Source: Bacteroidetes bacterium UBA1947
GTDB lineage: Bacteria; Bacteroidota; Bacteroidia; Chitinophagales; Chitinophagaceae
Assembly: GCA_002336915.1 (NCBI GenBank)
Contig: DDET01000019.1
Span: 111,667-175,666 of the forward strand
DNA length: 64,000 nucleotides
Direction of reading: 5' to 3'
Below, one piece after another: positions 8,162 to 17,923 of the stretch; within the stretch, counting starts at the first letter, position 1; each line of letters opens with the position of its first letter. The notes below the pieces were generated by a model. That model saw nothing but the letters and a program-made list of their open reading frames with translations, was not told the origin of the DNA and did no database searches. Made by a program: the position numbers and the translations under genes.

Positions 8162-8184
8162 GGGGCCGGCTATAACCCGGCCCC
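8162..8184 (-). other. GC-rich intercistronic hairpin
   Basis: Perfect 8-bp stem GGGGCCGG/CCGGCCCC with a 7-base loop between the 1317-residue protein gene and the PorV-like gene. On the transcribed (minus) strand it is followed by A-rich, not T-rich, sequence, so it is not a standard terminator. It ends 22 bases before the PorV-like ATG and may stabilise the upstream mRNA or set the dosage of the last gene. Confidence 0.6.
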
Positions 8185-8203
8185 ATGAAAATTCATTTTT
8201 ACA

Positions 8204-11200
8204 TTAATAAGAAGTTATATCAAGCGGGCGCATAGCACCGAACCAGCGAAGCACTACCTCACCCACACCTTCGGCATTTACATGCATCAGGTACATACCG
8301 CTAGCTATTGGTAAGCCTTTAGCATTACGTACGTCCCAGTCGATATAAGAAGTATTGGCATCATCTTTTGTAAGCCTGCGTATCAAAGTACCATCAAGTG
8401 AGTAGATATCAATTGTTGCTTTGTGCGGCAGGTTTACGATGCGAACACGTGTATCAAGACGGCTTGTTTCATAACCTGTATAACCATAGTAAGGGTTAGG
8501 AGTCACATTTATGCGTTTCAGCACAGCGCTCTTATCATCTTTGTTATCACCCAACACACTTGGCGCAAGGTCCGTAGTGCTGAACATGTAGTGTGGCTTT
8601 CCACCGTTCACCTGGGTATTGTTCAATGAATCCGGAGTCTTAGCGTACGGACGTGACACCCTGAATTTCAGCCTGGTAGTAGTAGGTATCAGGTTGTCCT
8701 TCAGTGGCAACAGTTTCTGAGTAGGATTGATCGTTGGCAAGCCAACCCACATCATTGTTTTGTACATGTCGTTTATTACCGGAGCGGGCTTTGTTCTAAG
8801 CGTGTTGACAAAGTTAGCATCTCCATCATAGGCGGTAGAAGCAATATAGATGTAATGCTTACCACCAAATATCGGATCGCCGGAGAAATCGTTAAGTATC
8901 GCGTAGGTAGGATTCCAGATCATGTCACCGCCATTCTCTGTTTTGAGATAAGAATCTTCACCGAACACGATGTTCAAGCGTTGGCCTGTTTCCTGGTCAA
9001 TAGCATAACCGGGGAAGTATGACATCGACTTATCGCCGGCCACTGTGCTATATATAGGCTGGCCGCTGGCATCTACTTCACCTGTCCAGGACTGGTGGGC
9101 ACGCAGGTTAAACTGCTTCACACCACCTTCAGAAAGATCGGGTGCAGCTTGCTCTTCTATCACAGCACATTTCGACCACTTACTCTTATCGGCAGTAAAT
9201 ACAAGGTCAACACTATGGATGTTATTATCAAAGAACAAACTAGTAGTAACGGAACCAGGGTAAGCAACACCAAACTGGCATGAATCCTTTGTTTGTATAG
9301 AAGCAAGGGAATACGGTGCCCATGTTGATTTGGTAAGCGTAGTATTAGAGAACATATGCGCATATGCACCAACCGTATCGAAACCAAAAGAACCGAAGTT
9401 ACATTTCCTGTAAGGGTTTGTGATACTTGCAGAAGGAACATTACCAGTCCTTATCCAGTTTTCAACCGAAAGGAAGCTGTTTGTTTCAGAGATACTGGAA
9501 ACACCAGCAAGCCATGGTTTGGTATTATCGTCGTAAAAAACAAGCGACGTAAGGTAACCATTACCACCTGGCTCATCTTCATACGGAGCTTTAGCCTGTG
9601 CTATGCTGATGGACAAACCGTAATCTGAGATCAGCTGCTCATTCACCTTTTCCAATGACTGCTCGCTGTATATGGTTTCATGCAGATCTGTATTAACCAG
9701 TGTCCAGCCTGAATTAGCATCTGCTATCATTTTATTATTTGCAGGGTTCACGTTGCCGGTGAGAGAAAGTTCCCAATGAACAGGTTTTACTTTCTGAGGA
9801 TCGGCGACTTTAACTGCTATCGGACCGGCGCCTGGCCTGTAGACTATTTCTTTTGAAGGTACGATGACATTATCAATGGCACCCTGCTCTGTAGCATCAT
9901 CTATATCGATGATATTACCGCCGTTACCAAGACCTTCCAGCTTGTGGATCACCACGCCGCTACCGTAGTCTGAATTCAAAGTCGTGCCCATAGCACCATT
10001 TGCCGGGTTAGGCATTGGGTGTAATACTTCGAGGGTAGAACCGTTAGCGCCGTGAAGGCTTTCCAGGTAAGCGAGGTCTTGCGTAGAATCTGATTTAAGC
10101 GGGCGCGGATTGAAAGGAGCAAAGTTATTATAAGCATAGGCTATCACCACGTAGTGGTAGTTCTTATAGTTAACCAGCCTCTTGTCGCTACCTGCAGCAA
10201 ATACATCGGTAGTTAACTCAAAACTGTGAACGATACCGCTATCCTTACCTTCCACTTTCACCACAGGAACCCAGGTACTATCGCTTATCTCAGGTACCTT
10301 GTTGTAATTGATGATACGTGTTACACCGTTTTTAAGATCGCACTGGAACACTTCGGCAGCAACATCAGTATTTATAGAACCATCTGAATTATATATCTGG
10401 CCGGGGCCTACTTCAGTTGTCTTTAACTGGAATACGCGATAGCCTTCAAATTTGTACAGTGAATCCGCAGCATGAACGTAGTTCTTAGCTTTGGTAGATG
10501 GCACCCTGTATTTTGCGGAGTCAACATAACCATATTGCTCCTTATAGTTATTGCTCGAGGGCTCATTATACATATAGAATATAAGCTTCCGGTCCATTTC
10601 CCTTACCACCACTTTTGGTGCTTCGGGGCCTTCTGTTGTACGGAAACCTGCGTCAAATAAGCTTTGGATCACATCATCCGCTGCACGTATCTTTTTGAAA
10701 GATGTATTAGGACAACCACCAACGTCGGCTACCCAGCATGAACCGATAATGAGATCGTTCACTGCACCGGGTATCAACTGGAAGGCACCTGCCGAGTGGA
10801 TGAAACGACGATCACCAACAGGGTTGCTACAATTACATTCTGACCATCCGGCCTGGTTCTCAGGATCACCGAAGAACACGAACCTTGTTTTAGGGCCTGA
10901 ATGGGTGGCTGTAGAAGGAATACCGGCTCCCTGGAAGTCGTTATTAAATATTTCACCACGACGATCAGAACCTGTCATGTAGTTATAAATTTCGATACCG
11001 TTTGTAGGGTTACCGTAAGAGCTTCCATCATTATTGAAGTATGTAAACGCCTGCATGGAAAGTAAGGAATCCTTAATTTTACCATCGGGCATATGTATGT
11101 ACTTGTGAGGGCCTCTAAAAAAGTCAACACCCACCATCGGTACATGGTTTCCGTAAGTACCCGGTCCACCTGAACCGTCTATGCTGTTACCGTTATATTC

Positions 11201-12157
11201 TATACCAAGACCCCTTACAGTATCGCAACCGATATAGTCATCATATGCATATCCAAGATCGGCATCGGTCCATGTAGCCATATAAGTGCTGTCCATGGTA
11301 AGCGGGCCCCTGTTAATAATGCGGTATATAAAGAAGGATGCGTCATTCAGGGCGTCCTTGGTACTATAAGCAAATGCACTGGTCTGAACTTCAAGACCTA
11401 TCGCATCTGTTTTGGTTTCTCCTTTAATATTACCTTTATCATTGAATACCCACCAGATGTACTGATCGCCGGTGATATCCGGATAGTCACCGTCCTGGTA
11501 ATTATAATGGCCATCGCCGTTAAAGTCCACATAAGGTGCGTACTCGTAAGTGCTGGCAGTGGTTAACACATGAAGTGCATTACCATTATTACCCTTGGCG
11601 TAGATGTTACCTTTAGCAGGCCATTCCTTGATCACGTCAAACTTCGGATCGCCAGGCTCGGCACCCTGCCTGAATAATTCTTTGAACTCATTTACCGTAC
11701 TTTTGTCCACTTTCCAAAAACGGTCCCACTCGGAGCAAGAGGCAGCGTCAATAGTATTTGAGTTGGCAGGGTCAAGAGGGCCGGGCCAATAGTCATTACC
11801 ATTCTGGCGGTAAGTTTGTGCAGCCACTTTCAATTGTCCCTGCGCATCATAACCACCGATCCAGGAAGAACCGGCAAAAAGCGAGTTCTTATTAGACCCC
11901 TTTGGTATTTCATAAGCTGCTGAGCCGGTACCACGGTCATACCACATATCACCACCCGTCATTATCCTTGCACTGACGTTATTGATATTCAGGTCTATAG
12001 CTGACTGGGCCTCTTTACAGCCTGAAGCAGTACTTTTTAACTGCGCATTGCTCTTCTTAAAGTTAACGTCAGGTAATGCACTTGCATGCATCGCCATACC
12101 CATCATTCCTGTAAGGGCTGCAGCTATAGCCAAACTTTTATTGTTCTTAAGCATCAT
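8204..12157 (-). CDS. Very large exported protein with T9SS-like C-terminal domain (1317 aa)
   Basis: Begins with a signal peptide (MLKNNKSLAIAAALTGMMGMAMHASA). Residues about 50-110 carry NNVSARIMTGGDMWYD and FAGSSWIGGYDAQGQLKVAAQTYRQ, a conserved module I have seen in long uncharacterised Bacteroidota proteins. The middle is rich in Asp, Asn, Gly and Tyr with paired cysteines (ECNCS, GGCPN) and calcium-loop-like stretches such as DFNGDGHYNYQDGDYPD (dockerin- or thrombospondin-like). The last about 95 residues (TPNPYYGYTGYE, IDIYSLDGTLIRRL, GLPIASGMYLMHV) have the order of a type A sorting or FlgD-like Ig domain. It is probably secreted or surface-anchored. It sits between a TonB-dependent receptor (33 bases upstream) and a PorV-like barrel (64 bases downstream). 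Function unknown. Confidence 0.85.
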   Translation of the reverse strand: MMLKNNKSLAIAAALTGMMGMAMHASALPDVNFKKSNAQLKSTASGCKEAQSAIDLNINNVSARIMTGGDMWYDRGTGSAAYEIPKGSNKNSLFAGSSWIGGYDAQGQLKVAAQTYRQNGNDYWPGPLDPANSNTIDAASCSEWDRFWKVDKSTVNEFKELFRQGAEPGDPKFDVIKEWPAKGNIYAKGNNGNALHVLTTASTYEYAPYVDFNGDGHYNYQDGDYPDITGDQYIWWVFNDKGNIKGETKTDAIGLEVQTSAFAYSTKDALNDASFFIYRIINRGPLTMDSTYMATWTDADLGYAYDDYIGCDTVRGLGIEYNGNSIDGSGGPGTYGNHVPMVGVDFFRGPHKYIHMPDGKIKDSLLSMQAFTYFNNDGSSYGNPTNGIEIYNYMTGSDRRGEIFNNDFQGAGIPSTATHSGPKTRFVFFGDPENQAGWSECNCSNPVGDRRFIHSAGAFQLIPGAVNDLIIGSCWVADVGGCPNTSFKKIRAADDVIQSLFDAGFRTTEGPEAPKVVVREMDRKLIFYMYNEPSSNNYKEQYGYVDSAKYRVPSTKAKNYVHAADSLYKFEGYRVFQLKTTEVGPGQIYNSDGSINTDVAAEVFQCDLKNGVTRIINYNKVPEISDSTWVPVVKVEGKDSGIVHSFELTTDVFAAGSDKRLVNYKNYHYVVIAYAYNNFAPFNPRPLKSDSTQDLAYLESLHGANGSTLEVLHPMPNPANGAMGTTLNSDYGSGVVIHKLEGLGNGGNIIDIDDATEQGAIDNVIVPSKEIVYRPGAGPIAVKVADPQKVKPVHWELSLTGNVNPANNKMIADANSGWTLVNTDLHETIYSEQSLEKVNEQLISDYGLSISIAQAKAPYEDEPGGNGYLTSLVFYDDNTKPWLAGVSSISETNSFLSVENWIRTGNVPSASITNPYRKCNFGSFGFDTVGAYAHMFSNTTLTKSTWAPYSLASIQTKDSCQFGVAYPGSVTTSLFFDNNIHSVDLVFTADKSKWSKCAVIEEQAAPDLSEGGVKQFNLRAHQSWTGEVDASGQPIYSTVAGDKSMSYFPGYAIDQETGQRLNIVFGEDSYLKTENGGDMIWNPTYAILNDFSGDPIFGGKHYIYIASTAYDGDANFVNTLRTKPAPVINDMYKTMMWVGLPTINPTQKLLPLKDNLIPTTTRLKFRVSRPYAKTPDSLNNTQVNGGKPHYMFSTTDLAPSVLGDNKDDKSAVLKRINVTPNPYYGYTGYETSRLDTRVRIVNLPHKATIDIYSLDGTLIRRLTKDDANTSYIDWDVRNAKGLPIASGMYLMHVNAEGVGEVVLRWFGAMRPLDITSY

Positions 12158-12190
12158 AACTTATTTAAAAAAGTTATTAACAAATATTAT

Positions 12191-15100
12191 TTAGAAATTC
12201 AGATTCAATCCAATTGTCATTCTCCGCGGCAAATTGTAATTATACGGGTTGTCGATATTTATAGAATATACATCTTTATATGCCTGGGCATTGGTTTGCG
12301 TAGTGGCAGCAACAATCCCCTGTGCAGATGTCAGGTAACCATCATCGTCCGGACGGCCTGTATAACCATATACGGTGATAACATCCTTGATATTAAACAG
12401 GTTTTGGAAGTAGATGAATCCGTTGAGATACAAAGGCTTCTTACGCTTTACAGCTGTTTCACCGGCAGGTTGTTTTTTAGCCGACCTGAGTGAGAAGTCT
12501 TTGTCGATACGCATATCCATCATATAGTGCCATGGCAGGCGCGAGCCGTTTATCTGGCCCTGTACAGTCCTATTGCTTGGATTCGCGTCCAAACGCTTTG
12601 TGTATGGCTCACCGCTTCTTGCAGAAAGGTTGAAGTTAACACCTGCATTCTGCAGGATGTGCATTCCACCTACCACGGGACCGGCACCTTCATCATAACG
12701 GTAGTCAATATTAGCAGTTATCAGGTGGCGTGAATCGTAATCCAGATCACTCACATAACGCAAATTAGGGACACCGGCGTTTATAAGATTCTGGATCAGC
12801 CCGTTAGTACCAACAGTGTTAGCATTACCGGCATTGCCTGATGCATCGCCCGAACCGGTACCTTCTGCAAACTGGAGCGTATAATTGATCTTCATACGGA
12901 TATTGCCAAAGCGGCGCAGATCATAGCTCAGTGTCATACCCTTGGTAGTAGAAAAGTCCCTGTTACCGTAGGTATAATAGGTTGTAGGCCATGCATACAG
13001 ATATGGGCGAACCTGGATCATATCTTTACGCTCCCTGTAGAAACCGGAGATGGTTATTGCCGACTGTTTGGTAAGTACCTGTTGGAAACCTACTTCATAG
13101 TCAAACATTTTTTCGGGTTTCAGATCGTTATTATCGATGATCGAGTTAGCCTGCTGCGGCAGGAAATAATAATCATATGGTGTTGCAAAATTCCTTCCGC
13201 CCCTTGGCCTTTGCACTATCACATCGTAGTGTGCATAGAAGTTGGCAACTGTGGATATAGGGAAAGAGAAAGAGATACGTGGCGCTACGTTAACCTGTGG
13301 TTTGTAATCGGTGAACGAAGTACTTGCATCAAAACCTGATGAGTCATTTATTTTAGTGTTGGGGTCTTTCAGGAATGGCTGAGGAGGAAGGCCACCGCTG
13401 GCTACAGAAAGTACAGATGGGTCCTGCAGCACATTACCCTGGGCATCATACCACTCGTCGCCATTACGGAAACCAATGATATTAGGCCTCTGCGAAGAGT
13501 TGTTATCTACATATACCACGTAATTATCGCCCATGTTGGCGGGAATATTACCGGTAGGTGTTTTTGCATTGGTATTCTTACCGCCTTGGGTAGTGTTGTT
13601 TTTCACGTCGCCCACGGTATTCTCTTCATACAATGAATATGGGTCCTTTAATACTTTGGTATTAGCGTCAAAACGGTCGACACGTACACCTATATTGAAA
13701 TCAATATCTTTATACTTGAAATGATCCTGGAGGTAAGCGGCCGTATAGCTGGGACGGCTGGCGCCTATGTTACGGGTAAAGCTACCATCAGCCTGGGGCT
13801 TAAAATAATCATTAAAATTTATATTCTCTTTCTGCTTTTTGCCGGTATAATCGTAGCCATAATAGCTCACCATCGGGTGACCGCTATTCAGCAATTCATC
13901 GGGCGAGAACATATCAAGAGATAAAGTGTTGGGGTCTACATTATCGACATTCAGGTAATCAACACCGTTCGGATCGAGGCCCAGCTTTTCCCTCAGATGC
14001 TTATCGAAAGTTGATTGCTGTGAAAGAACGGCCTTTTTGTTGAAAAACACGGTATCAAAAACACTAGGTATGATCACGCCTGCTTTTACCTGGTCCCAGG
14101 TATAAACATTCCCGTTTATCTTATACATAGGATTTGCAAGGTCCAGGTCAGTTATATGGTTGTTTTGTAAAGACCTCATAACTTGCCACAATGAACTTTG
14201 GCCTTGTCCGGAGGGGTTTGCATAAGCTGCATAGCCCCTGCCGGTGCGCTGCTGGTAGTACAAACCAAACTGTATGGAGTGCCTGGTCTTACCCAGCAAC
14301 AGATCGAACGAGGCATCAGCGGTCACGGCAAACTGGTTGGTATTGGTATAGCTGTATGAGGATAAAGAGGTTCCCGTATTTGCAAAAGTGTTGTAAATAT
14401 TAGCAGGCATATCACCGTTCAACATCGCATTATTGGCCCTGATATCAACTATATCCGCAGGGATTGTCCCGTTGAGGTTGTAATATTCACTTGTATAGTT
14501 TGCCAGTAGCGGGTTCAGATCAGAGCGTTCAAATAATACCTGCTGCGGGAACCTGTTACCCTGCAGCCTGTACATATAGTGCTTGGTGCTGTCGTCGTAT
14601 GTATAAAGATAGCCCGGTGCATATTGGCGGTCGAACTTACCTACATACTCATATTCAAATATATTCTTCTTGAAGTTCGGGTCCTGCCTTTGAAAATGCT
14701 CTACCTGGTAATCGGCCTGTATAGAGTAGTAGGCGTTTTGTATGGCGCTTTGTTTCTCAGTACCACCGCTTTTGCCAAATCTCTGGGTAAATTTCAGGTA
14801 ACCGCGACCTGTAGTACTTATATCCTGGGGGATGGCAGAAGATGCAAATGGCATATATGACCTGTAGCCGGGATTTTCAGCAAAGGTGCTTCCGTTTTTA
14901 TAGTTAAAGCTACCACCGGCGGTCAGGTTCATGTTATCGGCCACCTGGAAATCCAGTTTACCGTTGGCCCTGCCTTCGAATATAGCCGCATTAGGACGCA
15001 CCTTTACTTTGTGCATATCTGCTTTGGTGATATACTCGCCTGAGTACTTATATATTACTGTACCATTTTCGTTAAGCGACCTGGTGAGCGGATTTTGCTC

Positions 15101-16012
15101 TACGCCGGTCCTTGCATCGTCATTCACTACCCAGCTGCCGCCATAATATGGGCTTCTGTCTTTATCATACCAGGCTTCAGCTCCAAAAAGGAAGCCAATA
15201 ACGGGCTTTTTGTTGCCCATACTGTCTTTGCGGCTATATAAAGGTCCGGAAAGATTAAAGGAAGCCATGTTGTGATTGTAGCCGTCAATAGAGTGCTCCA
15301 GGCGAAGGCCACCGAGGAAATCTTTAGAAGGGCCCCTTGTGGTTACATTAACAACAGCACCGGTCGCATCGCCATATTTGGCAGGAAGGCCTGATGACAG
15401 TACGTCGACCTGGTCGATCATACCCTGCGGAAGATCGGGTGTAGCACCATTCATTATCACACCATCCAATATGAACTGGGTAGCGTTACCACGGCCGCCA
15501 AAGGCGTTCAGGTCACCACCGGAGCGGCTGATATGGATACCGGGACTGGCAACTGCTACCAGGTCGGATGTATTGGTGATACCTGTATTCTTAATATCCT
15601 TGGCATCCAGTACGCCATGGGGGTGTCCTATTTCGATCAGGGGTACTTTATACGATATTACCGTAGCTTCCTGAAGCTGATTTACATTCAATGCGAGCGC
15701 GAAGTTCAGCTTGGTAGTGCTTCCTTCACGCACTACTACGTCTTTGTATATCTTTGGAGTGTAGCCCGTGTATGATACTTTAACTTCGAAATTACTACCT
15801 GTGGCCAGGGGAGAAACAACGTAGTTACCGTCAACATCCGTAACAGCACCACCCCTGGCAATACCGCCGGATGTTACCTGCACAATAGCCCCTATGACCG
15901 GTTCTTTCTTTTCATCTATTACTTTACCGGTTATTTCACCGGACTGTGCCAGGGCTGTACCTGCAACACCAACTAATAGCAATACGAATAAATAACGTAA
16001 TGTACGTGCCAT
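12191..16012 (-). CDS. TonB-dependent outer-membrane receptor with N-terminal carboxypeptidase-like domain
   Basis: About 1273 residues from the ATG at 16012; an upstream TTG extends the frame by nine codons but spoils the signal peptide (MARTLRYLFVLLLVGVAGTALA). Domains in order: carboxypeptidase regulatory-like beta sandwich (about 25-105, ITGKVIDEKKEPVIGAIVQV), TonB plug (about 130-245, DLVAVASPGIHISRSGGDLNAFGGRGNATQFILDGV), then a 22-strand-type barrel ending MTIGLNLNF with the terminal Phe expected of a barrel protein. It imports or exports an unknown ligand energised by TonB. No SusD-like partner follows; instead the 1317-residue protein and the PorV-like gene do, making this the first gene of a three-gene unit. 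TATCTTTA at 16049-16056 (minus) is a near-match to the -7 consensus. Confidence 0.93.
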   Translation of the reverse strand: MARTLRYLFVLLLVGVAGTALAQSGEITGKVIDEKKEPVIGAIVQVTSGGIARGGAVTDVDGNYVVSPLATGSNFEVKVSYTGYTPKIYKDVVVREGSTTKLNFALALNVNQLQEATVISYKVPLIEIGHPHGVLDAKDIKNTGITNTSDLVAVASPGIHISRSGGDLNAFGGRGNATQFILDGVIMNGATPDLPQGMIDQVDVLSSGLPAKYGDATGAVVNVTTRGPSKDFLGGLRLEHSIDGYNHNMASFNLSGPLYSRKDSMGNKKPVIGFLFGAEAWYDKDRSPYYGGSWVVNDDARTGVEQNPLTRSLNENGTVIYKYSGEYITKADMHKVKVRPNAAIFEGRANGKLDFQVADNMNLTAGGSFNYKNGSTFAENPGYRSYMPFASSAIPQDISTTGRGYLKFTQRFGKSGGTEKQSAIQNAYYSIQADYQVEHFQRQDPNFKKNIFEYEYVGKFDRQYAPGYLYTYDDSTKHYMYRLQGNRFPQQVLFERSDLNPLLANYTSEYYNLNGTIPADIVDIRANNAMLNGDMPANIYNTFANTGTSLSSYSYTNTNQFAVTADASFDLLLGKTRHSIQFGLYYQQRTGRGYAAYANPSGQGQSSLWQVMRSLQNNHITDLDLANPMYKINGNVYTWDQVKAGVIIPSVFDTVFFNKKAVLSQQSTFDKHLREKLGLDPNGVDYLNVDNVDPNTLSLDMFSPDELLNSGHPMVSYYGYDYTGKKQKENINFNDYFKPQADGSFTRNIGASRPSYTAAYLQDHFKYKDIDFNIGVRVDRFDANTKVLKDPYSLYEENTVGDVKNNTTQGGKNTNAKTPTGNIPANMGDNYVVYVDNNSSQRPNIIGFRNGDEWYDAQGNVLQDPSVLSVASGGLPPQPFLKDPNTKINDSSGFDASTSFTDYKPQVNVAPRISFSFPISTVANFYAHYDVIVQRPRGGRNFATPYDYYFLPQQANSIIDNNDLKPEKMFDYEVGFQQVLTKQSAITISGFYRERKDMIQVRPYLYAWPTTYYTYGNRDFSTTKGMTLSYDLRRFGNIRMKINYTLQFAEGTGSGDASGNAGNANTVGTNGLIQNLINAGVPNLRYVSDLDYDSRHLITANIDYRYDEGAGPVVGGMHILQNAGVNFNLSARSGEPYTKRLDANPSNRTVQGQINGSRLPWHYMMDMRIDKDFSLRSAKKQPAGETAVKRKKPLYLNGFIYFQNLFNIKDVITVYGYTGRPDDDGYLTSAQGIVAATTQTNAQAYKDVYSINIDNPYNYNLPRRMTIGLNLNF

Positions 16013-16127
16013 ATCCTGCAATAAATATTTTTTAACCAAAGAAGGCGGTAAAGATAAAAATTCCTGTTAAAATTCCGTTCGTTAACATAAATATTTTCCA
16101 AAAAACTTGCTTATAATGAACAAATTA

Positions 16128-17063
16128 CTAACCTGTGACAATTTTCCTTAATAGTGTTTCGCTCATTTTAAACAGCGCCTCGAAACTATAACCTGCGATA
16201 TGCGGTGTGATTATTACATTGGGTAAATTCACCATTTCATCAAGTAAAGCTTTTGTGGCTGCGCTCATCCTGTCTATCGGTTCTTCTTCCCATACATCTA
16301 AGCAAGCTCCTTTTATTTTTCCTGTCTTCAAACCTTTGAACAATGTATTTGTATCTGTTACCTTACCTCTAGACGTGTTGACCACCACAAAATCTTTGGT
16401 CATGTTTGTAATAAAACTGTCATTTAGATAGTGAATGGTGTCCTTTTGTAACGGAACATGAAAACTAATTATATCAGCTTTATCAAATATAGGCTGCAGA
16501 TCCGGGCAGTTTTCTACATAGTCCGGCATATTGTCGTTTGTGTATTTATCGTACACCAGTATGCTCATGTCAAATGCTCCCAGTTTCCTGGCCAGGGCCC
16601 GCCCGGTATGCCCGAAACCAATGATACCAATGGTCTTGCCTTCCAGCTCTGTACCCCTGTTCTCGTCGCGCAGCCAAAGGCCTTTTCTTATTTCGTTGTT
16701 GCTTAAGCTTATTTTTTTATTAAGGCTCAAAAGCATACCCAGCGCATGTTCCGCTACAGCATTGCTATTCCCTTCAGGGCTGCCGTAACATTTGATGCCT
16801 TTGCTTTCGGCGTAGGGCACATCAATCACCTCCATACCTGAACCCATGCGGCCTATCCATTTAAGTAACGGCGCCGCATCCAGCAACTCTTTATCTAATT
16901 GCAGCCTTGTGGATGTGACGATGCCCACACAATCTTTCACTAATGCACAGGCAGCAGCCTGCATTATTTTTTCTTCAGTTACCAATTCATATCCTGCGGC
17001 TATAAGCCCATCGCTAAGTATGGTGTGTATCGGTGCTGCTATCAGTACTTTTCCTATGCTCAT
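16128..17063 (-). CDS. D-2-hydroxyacid dehydrogenase (phosphoglycerate dehydrogenase-like)
   Basis: 311 residues, NAD-binding Rossmann motif GIIGFGHTG at about 146-154, and the catalytic triad region of the family: Arg in NTSRGKV, Glu in DVWEEEP and His in ITPHIAG. It oxidises or reduces a 2-hydroxy/2-oxo acid in the cytoplasm. Without the C-terminal ACT domain of many SerA proteins and without a serC neighbour, serine biosynthesis is possible but not proven. The start codon overlaps the rsmA stop by ATGA (17060-17063), so the two genes are transcribed and translated together. Confidence 0.88.
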   Translation of the reverse strand: MSIGKVLIAAPIHTILSDGLIAAGYELVTEEKIMQAAACALVKDCVGIVTSTRLQLDKELLDAAPLLKWIGRMGSGMEVIDVPYAESKGIKCYGSPEGNSNAVAEHALGMLLSLNKKISLSNNEIRKGLWLRDENRGTELEGKTIGIIGFGHTGRALARKLGAFDMSILVYDKYTNDNMPDYVENCPDLQPIFDKADIISFHVPLQKDTIHYLNDSFITNMTKDFVVVNTSRGKVTDTNTLFKGLKTGKIKGACLDVWEEEPIDRMSAATKALLDEMVNLPNVIITPHIAGYSFEALFKMSETLLRKIVTG

Positions 17064-17818
17064 GGCTGGTATTGCTTATGCAATGCTACAAAATCGGCTA
17101 CAGATAATTGCTCGGCCCTTTTATCCATAACAGGGTTGCTCAATGCCTCAGGTGGAAGGGTTCCCTTCCATGCATTCCTCAGTGTTTTGCGGCGCTGGTT
17201 AAAGGCTGTTTTTACGAAGTTGATGAACTTCTTTTTGTTTTCTATACTATGCGGGTTGCCCAGGTTCGTGAAGCGCACCACACCGCTTTTTACTTTGGGC
17301 GGGGGATTGAAACAATTTTCATGCACATCAAAAAGGTATTCAACGGAAAAAAATGCCTGCATCAGCACGCTTAAGATGCCATATACTTTTGAGCCCGGCC
17401 CTGAAGCGATGCGTAGCGCCACCTCTTTCTGGAACATCCCGATCACTTCATCTACCTGCGGCTCCCAATCGAGCATCTTGAATAAAATAGGCGATGATAT
17501 ATTATACGGAAAATTACCTATAACACTGAAATGGCCTTCGAAAGGTGCATCAGCTTTAAGTATATCCTGTTCTATTATCTTATCCTTTAATACAGGGTAG
17601 GTTTTATGCAGGTATTGTACTTTTTCTGCATCCACCTCTATGGCCTTATAATCTACATCCGGCAGCTCTATAAGGTATTTCGTAATGGCGCCACCACCGG
17701 GACCTATCTCCAGCAGTTGCATACCGGGCTTGTGTACCAGTTGCCCCACTATCTTCCGGCACACATTATCATCTTGCAGGAAATGCTGCCCCAGGCTCTT
17801 CTTAAGTGTGTACTGCAT
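17060..17818 (-). CDS. rsmA: 16S rRNA adenine N6-dimethyltransferase
   Basis: Dimethylates two adjacent adenines in the 3' end hairpin of 16S rRNA using SAM. The 252-residue protein has the SAM-binding EIGPGGG (residues 37-43), the acidic EVD after strand two, and the adenine-binding catalytic motif NFPYNIS (102-108; NLPYNIS in most relatives). The C-terminal helical domain ends AFNQRRKTLRNAW and so on. The N-terminal KKSLGQHFLQD is typical. Upstream partner of the D-2-hydroxyacid dehydrogenase gene, with which it overlaps. pdxA, the usual genomic companion of rsmA, is nearby at 19449 on the other strand. Confidence 0.97.
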   Translation of the reverse strand: MQYTLKKSLGQHFLQDDNVCRKIVGQLVHKPGMQLLEIGPGGGAITKYLIELPDVDYKAIEVDAEKVQYLHKTYPVLKDKIIEQDILKADAPFEGHFSVIGNFPYNISSPILFKMLDWEPQVDEVIGMFQKEVALRIASGPGSKVYGILSVLMQAFFSVEYLFDVHENCFNPPPKVKSGVVRFTNLGNPHSIENKKKFINFVKTAFNQRRKTLRNAWKGTLPPEALSNPVMDKRAEQLSVADFVALHKQYQP

Positions 17819-17821
17819 GCT

Positions 17822-17911
17822 GCAAAAGTGAAAAGTAAAAAGCCAAAAGCCAAAAATTCTTTTTAAATGTCATTCAACGGATCAACCCAATCAACAAATC
17901 AACTAATCAGC
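17822..17911. repeat. Two short-period intergenic repeats (AAAAGTN / AATCAAC types)
   Basis: Bases 17826-17858 are a degenerate tandem array of AAAAGT- and AAAAGCC-like 7-8-mers, and 17881-17911 an array of AATCAAC/AATCAAN units. Both lie between the divergent rsmA and aminopeptidase genes, directly against the aminopeptidase promoter. They resemble the short tandem intergenic repeats scattered through some Bacteroidota chromosomes. Confidence 0.6.
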
Positions 17912-17919
17912 TACCTTTG
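17912..17919 (+). promoter_or_regulatory. -7 promoter element abutting the aminopeptidase start
   Basis: TACCTTTG is an exact TAnnTTTG match only 4 bases before the ATG at 17924. This placement argues that translation starts at 17924 and not at the in-frame ATG at 17867, and that the mRNA may be leaderless. Confidence 0.5.
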
Positions 17920-17923
17920 CGCC

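Noticed and set aside
17867..17923. Earlier ATG for the aminopeptidase
   Set aside because: It would translate the AATCAAC repeat and lie upstream of the TACCTTTG promoter; homologues begin near MEFKLLNK.
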